From Planctomycetota bacterium (GTDB lineage: Bacteria; Planctomycetota; UBA1135; JADKAF01): a stretch of DNA of 64,000 bases. The notes under the pieces are model-generated. The model was given only the letters and a program-made list of their open reading frames with translations. It was not told where the DNA came from and ran no database searches. How positions within the stretch are numbered: the first letter of the stretch is position 1; every line of letters begins with the position of its first letter. Location of the stretch: NCBI GenBank assembly GCA_016719295.1, contig JADKAF010000001.1:2108001-2172000 (forward strand), written 5' to 3'. Positions 53,401-59,748 of the stretch are shown here, in pieces. Position numbers and translations under genes: made by a program.

Positions 53401-53882
53401 TGCGCGGCATGGATCTGCAGCTCTGCGCCACCGCGCACGCGGGCGCGGTCGCTCCGAACCTGCGCGAGCCGGGGAAGCCGCCGGTGCCGGTGCTCGGCCT
53501 CGGCGAGCTCCTGCAGAAGGCGAATCCGTCCGGCAAGGACGAGCTCGCGAACGCAGTGCGCGCGCACCAGGTCGGCAAGGAAGTCTGGGGCTATCTGCTC
53601 TCGCTGGAGAAGAAGCTCGGCACCGAGGCCTACCTCTCCCTGCACCTCAACTACTTCTACGCGAAGGCGCTGCTCGCGAAGAACCTCGACCCGAACACCA
53701 AGGACCTCGAGGAGACGAGGGCGCAGCTCCGCACCTTCAAGAACGAGATCTCGCAGGCCGGCGAGGACTGGGAGAAGTTCCCGGGCGGCTACAAGACGAT
53801 CGACGACAAGGAGATCCCGGCCGAGCGCCAGAAGGCGTGGCGCGCGGCCTACATCTGGCTCGAGCGCTTCATCGGCACGTAG
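50469..53882 (+). CDS. large exported TPR-rich protein
   Basis: A 1137-residue protein with a signal peptide (LISVLVSAIAAPELRAQ) and many helical repeat pairs of the tetratricopeptide type. Examples are FRAKNFLPEALDIANQFLEE, AYLDKDYRAAVTLFRKALKR and YFQAQALIGRCHYEIAMNAK. No enzymatic motif is visible. AGGAG lies 8 nt before the ATG. It sits between the secretin and the ExbBD genes. A periplasmic scaffold linking outer and inner membrane complexes is a reasonable guess, but the sequence does not prove it. Confidence 0.8.
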   Translation: MSRSADRLLPASLISVLVSAIAAPELRAQDLPANRRLDLAAGLAREFGFVDLAQKIVEDLRKSPGANEEQLAFVLSSLLRDAIASTAPGLSSTDAAERGTAYRERLSAYDKAIDAFDAYLGDKNRTYQRSEAARDMLRLVREKLDITLFWLETDTDQSAEVKSHVIDSAIERQISGKKRWQASVTHADVETGDIEKKIEALYDAMEGDEEKDKPLIEQIEELETALARLQFEKGEIYLAQYKLLTSGNPNAADAKQFLDVATRTFREIADSAGDSSNAGMYATARQAECYLYGGKVKEALRFFTRVYDAAVPRPKLEAGQTEFDPLSIEPLQDQWAFARDEQKMSPAEYQGYLRGRRQPMCQAYETAIRLFRAKNFLPEALDIANQFLEERKRWKLATESGEPALRELGNFDAAYRATLEAGIVLSLAGQTGAALELTWTVAQANLDPLTVRPTSLLGRKAIDAIRQIAAHVEEGQLNAEQYRAAAIAAYLDKDYRAAVTLFRKALKRFGEVGTSGELVPAETFLVICYDHLTRCYTFLTEGGEPRRHLAAMAARNGALNFFEEDERYAGATSPRCEVTQRFRTAVGKLETEDPASLKLCERWKDEASVLGSIRCNEGTVDLAISDAAKSINADRFERAISELKNVTETEHPKYFQAQALIGRCHYEIAMNAKSADDKAKAVAEFQKATQQLEKSIADLAKRKEDEKKKGKVFTAAREATFVELAHYYAGRSCRELMGLAAEAEKDGLRKKAIDHFRESSNEPWQNAQFGTLSMSFGIPLLIEAKQTEEAKTWFEKLDTKLGTVDPKALVNPAFSLYSALKPEAMPDSDLGLDPRFDLATYELFKQTAHYLGRMNSGSSPKFTNLWLEARYLTEIAKTGAPGIAEAALAKWTAIASLPEAAKQDNFRIPIARTRLLIGGLENYREAAAAFAAKCFYPWTRDANGAQDWSAAQGWTTGKRKMTIKLRDKSESEYVLDGVRGMDLQLCATAHAGAVAPNLREPGKPPVPVLGLGELLQKANPSGKDELANAVRAHQVGKEVWGYLLSLEKKLGTEAYLSLHLNYFYAKALLAKNLDPNTKDLEETRAQLRTFKNEISQAGEDWEKFPGGYKTIDDKEIPAERQKAWRAAYIWLERFIGT

Positions 53883-53894
53883 CGCGAGCGAAAG

Positions 53895-53920
53895 CTCCGA
53901 GCTCTGAAAGGAGCTCGGAG
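53895..53920 (+). terminator. hairpin after the large TPR gene
   Basis: CTCCGAGCTC (53895-53904) pairs perfectly with 53911-53920 around a 6-nt loop, 12 nt after the stop. No T tract follows, so termination may be incomplete. Confidence 0.45.
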
Positions 53921-54043
53921 AGAAGCTCCCGCCGGCGCGGCTCCCGCTGCTCCGGCTACCCCTCGACTCCTGATCGTCCGCTCTCCCACGTTCGCCGCTC
54001 GCGCTCGCCGCGAGCATCCCAGCAACCGCCCCTCTTCCCCGCC

Positions 54044-55327
54044 ATGAAGATCGCTCTCCACCTCGCCCTCTTCTGCGCCGCCGCGCTGCCTTCCGCAGCC
54101 CTCGCCCAGGCCCCCGCGGCCGCTGGTCACACGATCTACTCCTGGAAGGAGAACGCCGAGCTCGACGCCGCCAAGGTGGCCGAGATCACCCAGCTCAAGC
54201 TGGCCGGTGTCACCTACAAGCGCCCGAACAACCCGGCCTCGAGGCGCTGGGCGCTCTACGAGTTCACCAACATCGACTTCGGCACCACGCCCGGTGCCGT
54301 GCGCTACCACGCCGCGCAGATCGGCAAGCTCTCTTCGGCGCCCGTCGCCGATCGCCTCACGGCGCTCGGGACGGCGGCGACCGAGATCGAGAAGGAGCTC
54401 GCGAAGCTCACCGACGCCTTCGGCAAGGCCGCGACGCAGATCGCCCTCGCGCGCATCTATCTCGACCTCGCGGCCCTCGGCAAGGACGGCGAGCGCGCCG
54501 CGCAAGCCGACAAGGGGCTCGCCGCGCTGCAGCCGCTCCTCGCCGACAAGGAGTCTTGGTTCCTGACCCAGGCGACGCCCGTCGCCGTCGAGCTCCACCT
54601 CGCGAAGGACAACGCGAAGGAAGCGCTGGCGGTGGCGAAGGCGCTCGTCGACGCGGCCGACGCCGCTGGCGATCCGGGCAAGCTCCTGCGTGTCGAGGCG
54701 CGGCTCCTGCTCGCGCGCGCGGCCCTCGCTGGCGACGCTCCGGCGACGACCCGCGACACGGCGAAGGAAGCGGGTGAGATCGCCCTCGCCGACGTCGCGT
54801 TCTTCACCGAGAAAAAGGGCCTGGGTGGCGTGATCCGTCGTCTCGCGATCCTCGAGCGTCAGGCGCAGATCTGGCAGGGCTACGGCATCCTCGCGCAGAA
54901 CCCGAAGCAGGCGCAGGGCTACTTCAAGGCGATCCTCGACAAGATGCCGCAGACGCCGGAAGCCCGCCGCCAGAAGGACGGTACCCCGACGCGCGTGCTC
55001 ACCGCCGAGGCCTACGCGAAGGGCATGTGGCCGGGCTCGGAGCTCTGGGCCTACGCCATGCTGGGTCGCGCCGAAGCGGACTACCTGGTGGCGAAGGAAG
55101 GGAACCGCAAGCCCGACATGGAAGCCGCGATCGAGGTCTTCCTGCAAGGGCTCGCCGTCGCTCCCGAGATGCCCGAGCTGCTCGCCCGCGGCAAGGTGCG
55201 TCTCGCCGAATGCTTGAGCGAGGCCCGCGGCAAGAACGCCGAGGCCATCGCCAAGAGCTACTTCCGCGAGGTCGCCGAGTTCCACCCTACCGCGGCCATC
55301 GCGAAGGTCGCGCGCGCCAAGCGCTGA
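54044..55327 (+). CDS. exported TPR-like protein
   Basis: A 427-residue protein with a clear signal peptide (LALFCAAALPSAALAQ, AxA-type site) and helical repeats. Examples are FGKAATQIALARIYLDLAAL and QAQIWQGYGILAQNPKQAQG, followed by YFKAILDKMPQTPE. Its C-terminal third reads like the preceding large TPR protein, so the two may be related partners. No catalytic motif is seen. It is separated from that gene by 161 nt with a hairpin and followed by another imperfect hairpin. Confidence 0.8.
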   Translation: MKIALHLALFCAAALPSAALAQAPAAAGHTIYSWKENAELDAAKVAEITQLKLAGVTYKRPNNPASRRWALYEFTNIDFGTTPGAVRYHAAQIGKLSSAPVADRLTALGTAATEIEKELAKLTDAFGKAATQIALARIYLDLAALGKDGERAAQADKGLAALQPLLADKESWFLTQATPVAVELHLAKDNAKEALAVAKALVDAADAAGDPGKLLRVEARLLLARAALAGDAPATTRDTAKEAGEIALADVAFFTEKKGLGGVIRRLAILERQAQIWQGYGILAQNPKQAQGYFKAILDKMPQTPEARRQKDGTPTRVLTAEAYAKGMWPGSELWAYAMLGRAEADYLVAKEGNRKPDMEAAIEVFLQGLAVAPEMPELLARGKVRLAECLSEARGKNAEAIAKSYFREVAEFHPTAAIAKVARAKR

Positions 55328-55340
55328 TCCCGAGCTGAGG

Positions 55341-55384
55341 TCCAGGCGCCGCCGGACGAAGCGCCGCGTCGTCCGCAGCCTGGA
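55341..55384 (+). terminator. imperfect hairpin after the exported TPR-like gene
   Basis: TCCAGGC (55341-55347) pairs with GCCTGGA (55378-55384), and inside GGACGA (55354-55359) pairs with TCGTCC (55369-55374). No T tract follows. It may terminate the upstream gene weakly. Confidence 0.4.
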
Positions 55385-55796
55385 ACTTCGCCTAGGATTC
55401 GGTTACAAACCCCGCCCCGCCCCCTTGTCACCAAACTCGGTGCGGGCCCTCTCGCAGCAGCCGCCGACCCGCCAGTCGACGGCCATCGCCGAAGCCGAAG
55501 AGCTCGCCTCATCGACGCAGTCCCACCCGTCGCTCCGTGCTCGCCGCGTCGCGGCCACGCGCGGAGCGACGCTGGAGCTTCTCGTCTCGAGGATCTCTTC
55601 TCCCGAAGCGCCGAGAACGCAAGCGAAGGGGAAACGAACTGCGCCGCTGGCACGGCACCCTACCCAACCGCCCGGCGCCGAAAGCACCCACCGCGTCTCT
55701 TCTGGGTCGCCGCATCCGCGAGTCCGACCCAGGAGCTCTCCGCAGCGAACCTACGCCCCGAAGACCGGAACCGAGCCCCAAGGAGAACGAATCGAG
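55385..55796 (+). other. long leader upstream of exbB
   Basis: No gene is visible. GTTACAAACCC at 55403-55413 contains TACAAA (55404-55409), a possible -10 box, which would give a leader of about 380 nt. A GGAACTT upstream could belong to an ECF-type -35, but no convincing partner is seen. Confidence 0.4.
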
Positions 55797-56531
55797 ATGA
55801 ACAGCGATCTGAAGCGGACCCTCCGAGCCCTGGCCGTCGCGGGCTTGGTCGGCGGCATCCTCTGCAGCACGACCCTCGCGCAGGGCGCCCCCGCTGCCGC
55901 GAAGGAAGAGCCGAACACCATCATGTGGTTCCTCGGCGCCATCGGGTGGGTCGGCATCGTTCAGCTGATCCAGTCGATCGTCGTCTTCGCGATGGTGATC
56001 GAGCACTTCGTGAACGTGAAGCGCGAGAAGTTCGCGCCGCCCGAGGTGATCGAGGAGATCGAGGTGCTCTTCGAAGAGGGCAACTACCAGGAAGCCCTCG
56101 AGTTCTGCGAGCAGCACGACGTCGCGTTCTCGCGCATCGTCGCCGCCGGCATCCAGAAGATCGGCCACTCCTTCGAAGTGATCGAGAAGTCCGTCGAGGA
56201 GATGGAGGACGAGGAAGCCATCAAGCTCGGCCAGAAGGTCGGCTGGCTCGGCGTGCACGCGGCGATCGCGCCGATGCTCGGTCTGCTCGGGACGGTGACC
56301 GGAATGGTCGGCGCCTTCGACACCATCGCGTCGGCGGGTGAGACGGTGAAGCCCGCGGACTTCGCGGACGACATCTCCCAAGCGCTCCTCACGACGGTTA
56401 TCGGACTCGTGATCGCGATCCCGATCTCCGCCTTCTACGTCTACTTCAAGAACCGCGCGACGAAGATCGGCCTCGAGATGGGCGCGATCTGCGAAGAGCT
56501 CTTCGACCGCTTCCGGGCGAAGCAGAGCTAG
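55797..56531 (+). CDS. exbB: ExbB/TolQ/MotA-family proton channel protein
   Basis: A 244-residue inner-membrane protein of the ExbB/TolQ family, which with ExbD/TolR converts the proton gradient into motion. It has a signal-like N-terminus (ALAVAGLVGGILCSTTLAQG), a first channel helix (WFLGAIGWVGIVQLIQSIVV), then WLGVHAAIAPMLGLLGTVTG, the family hallmark, and ISQALLTTVIGLVIAIPISA. AAGGAG lies upstream of the ATG at 55797. A 379-bp gap with repeats separates it from the first exbD gene. Confidence 0.92.
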   Translation: MNSDLKRTLRALAVAGLVGGILCSTTLAQGAPAAAKEEPNTIMWFLGAIGWVGIVQLIQSIVVFAMVIEHFVNVKREKFAPPEVIEEIEVLFEEGNYQEALEFCEQHDVAFSRIVAAGIQKIGHSFEVIEKSVEEMEDEEAIKLGQKVGWLGVHAAIAPMLGLLGTVTGMVGAFDTIASAGETVKPADFADDISQALLTTVIGLVIAIPISAFYVYFKNRATKIGLEMGAICEELFDRFRAKQS

Positions 56532-56580
56532 GCCTCGACCAGAGCTGGGCCTAGACCAGAGCTGGGCTTCGACAAGAAGC
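56532..56580 (+). repeat. 17-bp tandem repeat after exbB
   Basis: GCCTCGACCAGAGCTGG (56532-56548) is followed by a copy with one change (56549-56565) and a degraded third copy (to 56580). It starts directly after the exbB stop. Confidence 0.8.
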
Positions 56581-56674
56581 CTCGCCCCACGTCTTCGGGG
56601 ATCCCCCGGCGCGCCGCGACTTCCGCCGCGCCGGGGCCGGTTCCGCCGGCCGAGGGCCTTCGGGCTCTGCGCCA

Positions 56675-56722
56675 CAGTCGGATCCGCAGTCGGATCCGCA
56701 ATCGGATCCAGAGCGGGATCGA
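56675..56722 (+). repeat. 12-bp tandem repeat between exbB and exbD
   Basis: CAGTCGGATCCG occurs twice exactly (56675-56698), followed by two diverged copies (56699-56722). The rest of the 379-bp gap 56532-56910 has no gene. The repeats may be a spacer or a protein-binding array. Confidence 0.75.
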
Positions 56723-56910
56723 CGACCGTCGTCCGCCCCGAATCCAGCTCCCCGCCGAACCCTGCGCCTCTGGCTGCGTTGCCTCCACCGGATCGACCTC
56801 AAGGCCGTCGATCTCGCGCCCGCCGGCCGCACGCCAGCGCGACCGCCCGCAACAGCGGACGCCGCGTCTTTCCGCGATCGATTCCCCCGCGTCTCCCCGA
56901 GCGCTGAGCC

Positions 56911-57639
56911 ATGAGCAGAAAACGCGACACGAGCCCCGGCACCCTCGAAGTCGACCTCACGCCGATGATCGACATGGTGTTCCAGTTGATCGCCTTCTTC
57001 ATCGTCGTCATCGACTTCACCCAGAAGGACCTGGAGGACGTCGAGCCGCCGAAGGTCCGCTACGGCGCCGTCGAGGACAAGCCGGATCCGGAGCGCCTGC
57101 TGATCAACATCACCCGTCCCGGGGAGATCGTGATCAAGGCCGACACCATGTTCCTCCCGCAGCCCGCGCGCGAGATGCTGAGCCGCACCACCAAGGGTGC
57201 GAAGAAGCTCCAGCGCTTAGAGGCCCGCGTCCGCGAGCTGGAGGGCCTGACCCTCGTCGATCTCGAGACCGACGAGCGCCTGGTGAACCGCATCAGCCGC
57301 TACGGCCTCGAGATGGAGCTGAAGGACAAGACCGAGGGCAAGACGGCGAAGGACAAGGAAGCGCGCATCCAGTTCCTCGACACCGGCCCCACGGCCGCCG
57401 GGGCGGGCGATCCCTTGAAGGTGATCGATATCCCTCTGCTGATCCGCGCCGACAAGTGGACGCCCTTCTACTCCGTGAGCGACGTGCTGGAGAAGTGCCT
57501 CCCCTCCGCGGACCCCGCCTACTCCAAGAAGGCGCCGTCGGACCGCAACCCCGCCTACCCGTTCAAGAAGGTCGAGTTCTCGACCAAGAAGGACCAGGAA
57601 GGCGCGAACCGGGAAGCCGCGCAGCAGGGCACGCCTTAG
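56911..57639 (+). CDS. exbD: ExbD/TolR-family protein (first, enlarged)
   Basis: The 242-residue protein begins with a short cytoplasmic part and the family membrane segment VDLTPMIDMVFQLIAFFIVV, in which the Asp is the proton-translocating residue of ExbD/TolR. Typical ExbD is about 140 residues, so the periplasmic domain is about 100 residues longer, with charged helices (RLEARVRELEGLTLVDLETD) and a Lys-rich tail. It should assemble with the ExbB encoded upstream. Confidence 0.88.
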   Translation: MSRKRDTSPGTLEVDLTPMIDMVFQLIAFFIVVIDFTQKDLEDVEPPKVRYGAVEDKPDPERLLINITRPGEIVIKADTMFLPQPAREMLSRTTKGAKKLQRLEARVRELEGLTLVDLETDERLVNRISRYGLEMELKDKTEGKTAKDKEARIQFLDTGPTAAGAGDPLKVIDIPLLIRADKWTPFYSVSDVLEKCLPSADPAYSKKAPSDRNPAYPFKKVEFSTKKDQEGANREAAQQGTP

Positions 57640-57694
57640 GGCCGGGCTCGCTCATCGCTCGCCGCGCTAGGCGCCGCGGACGCACCTCGCATCC

Positions 57695-57724
57695 GGTCGA
57701 TTCGCACTCGGCCGATTCGCACCT
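57695..57724 (+). repeat. 15-bp tandem repeat upstream of second exbD
   Basis: GGTCGATTCGCACTC (57695-57709) is repeated with changes at 57710-57724, sharing CGATTCGCAC. It lies in the 140-bp gap between the exbD genes. Confidence 0.5.
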
Positions 57725-57779
57725 GACACCTACGGAATCGCTCTCTCTCCGAGCCGGCACACCCTCGAGCTAGCACACC

Positions 57780-59015
57780 ATGGGCAAGCGACGCAGCCAT
57801 AGCGACGAGAAGGTCGGGGACATGACGCCGATGATCGACGTCACGTTCCTCCTGCTGATCTTCTTCCTCGTGTCGATCAAGTTCAAATCGCTCGACGCGA
57901 AGATGCAGATCGAGATGCCGACCAGCTTCGGCAGCCAGAACACCGGCGAGGTCGAGAAGCCGAAGCTCGCGATCGACCTCGACGTCGTGGAGCCGGGAAT
58001 GGTGGTCTACCGCACCCCCGACAACCGCGAGGTGCAGGACTGGCTGCATCCGAAGGAGTTCCTCGCTCCCCCGACCGTCGTGCAGTGGTTCCGCGGCACG
58101 CGCCTCGAGGACCGCGAATCCCAGGTGGCTCTCTCGGGCCGCCCGATCGGCTCGAAGCCCCCCGGCATCAAGCGCGCGCCGAGCGTGAACTGGGACTTCG
58201 AGGAGTGGGCTCGCGAGTACCAGAACAAGGTCTTCAAGGGCGTCTCCGGCGACTACATGCAGGTCGCGTACGACGCGGCCCTGCGCTCGCCCGTTCGCAT
58301 CGTGCGCTACAAGGTGCGCGAGCAGGAGCCCGGCAACGCGGACCGCACGATCGCCGTCTGCTACTCCGTCGAGGAGCTGCAGTTCTTGATGAGCGAGCTC
58401 TACTGGAAGTACTACCGCCGCGAGATGAACGCCGGCATCCGCGACCGCGACGGCAACCCGCCGCCCGACACGGACAAGCTGCGCTTCGACGAGTACAAGC
58501 GGAAGTCGCCGGCCCTCGTCATCAAGACCGGCGAGAGCACCGTGCTGCAGTGGGCGATCGCCAAGCCAGGCACCCCGGTTCCTCTGCTCACCGACAAGCG
58601 CCGCGCGCTCGTCTACAAGCCCAAGTTCGGTCCCTACTGGCTGGCCGAGATGAGCTGCGTCGAGAAGGGTGACACGATCTCCGCGACCTTGAATCGGAAC
58701 CCGCGCACCGTCGCGTCCTTCTACGACATCCTGGGCTGGAACGTTCAGTACGTCGACGTGACCGAGGTCCTCGACATGCTGAACGACAACATCATCATCC
58801 AGGAGATCGCCGGCAAGGCCGACGGCAGCATCCCGGTCTTCCAGCCGGACAAGAAGCTCTCGCGCAACCCGGCGCACACGGCGAGCCGCGTGTTCCTCGA
58901 GCAGACCTTCGCCGGCGACAGCAGCGTCGGCGTGCTCGAGGCGAAGTTCACCGACCCCAACCTCTACCAGGTGGACAAGTCGCCGTTCGGCGTGCTGAAG
59001 CGCCCGGGCGGCTAA
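57780..59015 (+). CDS. exbD: ExbD/TolR-family protein (second, very long)
   Basis: A 411-residue protein, almost three times the usual ExbD length. The N-terminus has the membrane segment DMTPMIDVTFLLLIFFLVSI with the family Asp. A long periplasmic domain follows, with ELQFLMSELYWKYYRREMNA and EVLDMLNDNIIIQEIAGKAD. The extra domain has no recognised fold and may reach far into the periplasm, possibly toward the secretin. A terminator follows at 59045-59087, closing the ExbBD unit. Confidence 0.88.
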   Translation: MGKRRSHSDEKVGDMTPMIDVTFLLLIFFLVSIKFKSLDAKMQIEMPTSFGSQNTGEVEKPKLAIDLDVVEPGMVVYRTPDNREVQDWLHPKEFLAPPTVVQWFRGTRLEDRESQVALSGRPIGSKPPGIKRAPSVNWDFEEWAREYQNKVFKGVSGDYMQVAYDAALRSPVRIVRYKVREQEPGNADRTIAVCYSVEELQFLMSELYWKYYRREMNAGIRDRDGNPPPDTDKLRFDEYKRKSPALVIKTGESTVLQWAIAKPGTPVPLLTDKRRALVYKPKFGPYWLAEMSCVEKGDTISATLNRNPRTVASFYDILGWNVQYVDVTEVLDMLNDNIIIQEIAGKADGSIPVFQPDKKLSRNPAHTASRVFLEQTFAGDSSVGVLEAKFTDPNLYQVDKSPFGVLKRPGG

Positions 59016-59044
59016 CCGGCGCACTCGCCCGCAGACCGAACGCA

Positions 59045-59093
59045 GCGCGAGGCGCGGCTCTCCCACCCCGGGAGCCGCGCCTCGCGCGCTTTC
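59045..59093 (+). terminator. intrinsic terminator after the ExbBD unit
   Basis: A 16-bp stem is formed by 59045-59060 and 59072-59087, with an 11-nt loop. GCTTTCTT follows. It lies about 30 nt after the second exbD stop. Confidence 0.8.
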
Positions 59094-59748
59094 TTGAGAG
59101 GATCGGCGGTTACCGCGCGATCACACCGCGCTAGCGCGGCCCGCGATGGCTCCAAGGCGGGCGCGAGGATCGCCGAGGCAGAGCGATCGCGCGCGCGCGA
59201 CGGCGCGGGGCGCGACCGCTGGCCTTCGAGCTTCCTCGAGCATCGTTTCGCGCTCCCAACTCGGCTCGCCACAACGACTTCGCACCCACTTCCTAACCTT
59301 TTGACTTCGCTCCGGGGCAGGGCTACAGTACGCCCCGCTCCACGGCCTCGAGCGCAGGTCACCCGACGGGGTACACGCACGCTCGACGGGCCGCGCTTCC
59401 CGCCGTACCCGCTGACGCCCTAGCTACCCGCCCACCCGCTCTCGCCATCGCGTGAGTTCCTCGCCGATGCGGCTGCGCGTGTCTTCGGAACGCAGCTCGG
59501 ACGAGTGGCTCTTCGGCCGTGGAGGTGCGTTCCGCGCGCGATCTCGAGTCCCGACGCACGAACCAGCTCCGCACTGCACCTCGCTGCAGCGCGCGAGTGT
59601 TTCCAACCAACGAGCTTCCTCGCGCGCGTCGAGCTCCCCGGAGCCCGCCCGCTCGATCGAACCATCCGCACGCCTGAGTCGGCAGCGGCGCCGCCGCCGA
59701 GCTCACGCGCCAGTTTCGAAAGCTGGACCTCTCAAAGGCTGGATCTTC
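59094..59748 (+). other. long leader upstream of the second secretin
   Basis: This 655-bp stretch holds the promoter at 59301-59329 and about 410 nt of leader. I see no gene, and the short open frames look like chance frames of GC-rich DNA. Confidence 0.5.
59301..59341 (+). promoter_or_regulatory. promoter of the second secretin
   Basis: TTGACT (59301-59306; 5/6 match), a 17-nt spacer and TACAGT (59324-59329; 4/6) form a good sigma-70-like promoter. GCCCCGCTCC follows at 59332-59341, the same block and spacing as upstream of the first secretin. The expected leader is about 410 nt. Confidence 0.7.

Noticed and set aside
55383..55413. ECF-sigma promoter before exbB (GGAACTT as -35)
   Set aside because: No matching -10 at the right distance. 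TACAAA fits a sigma-70-like -10 better, and neither is proven.
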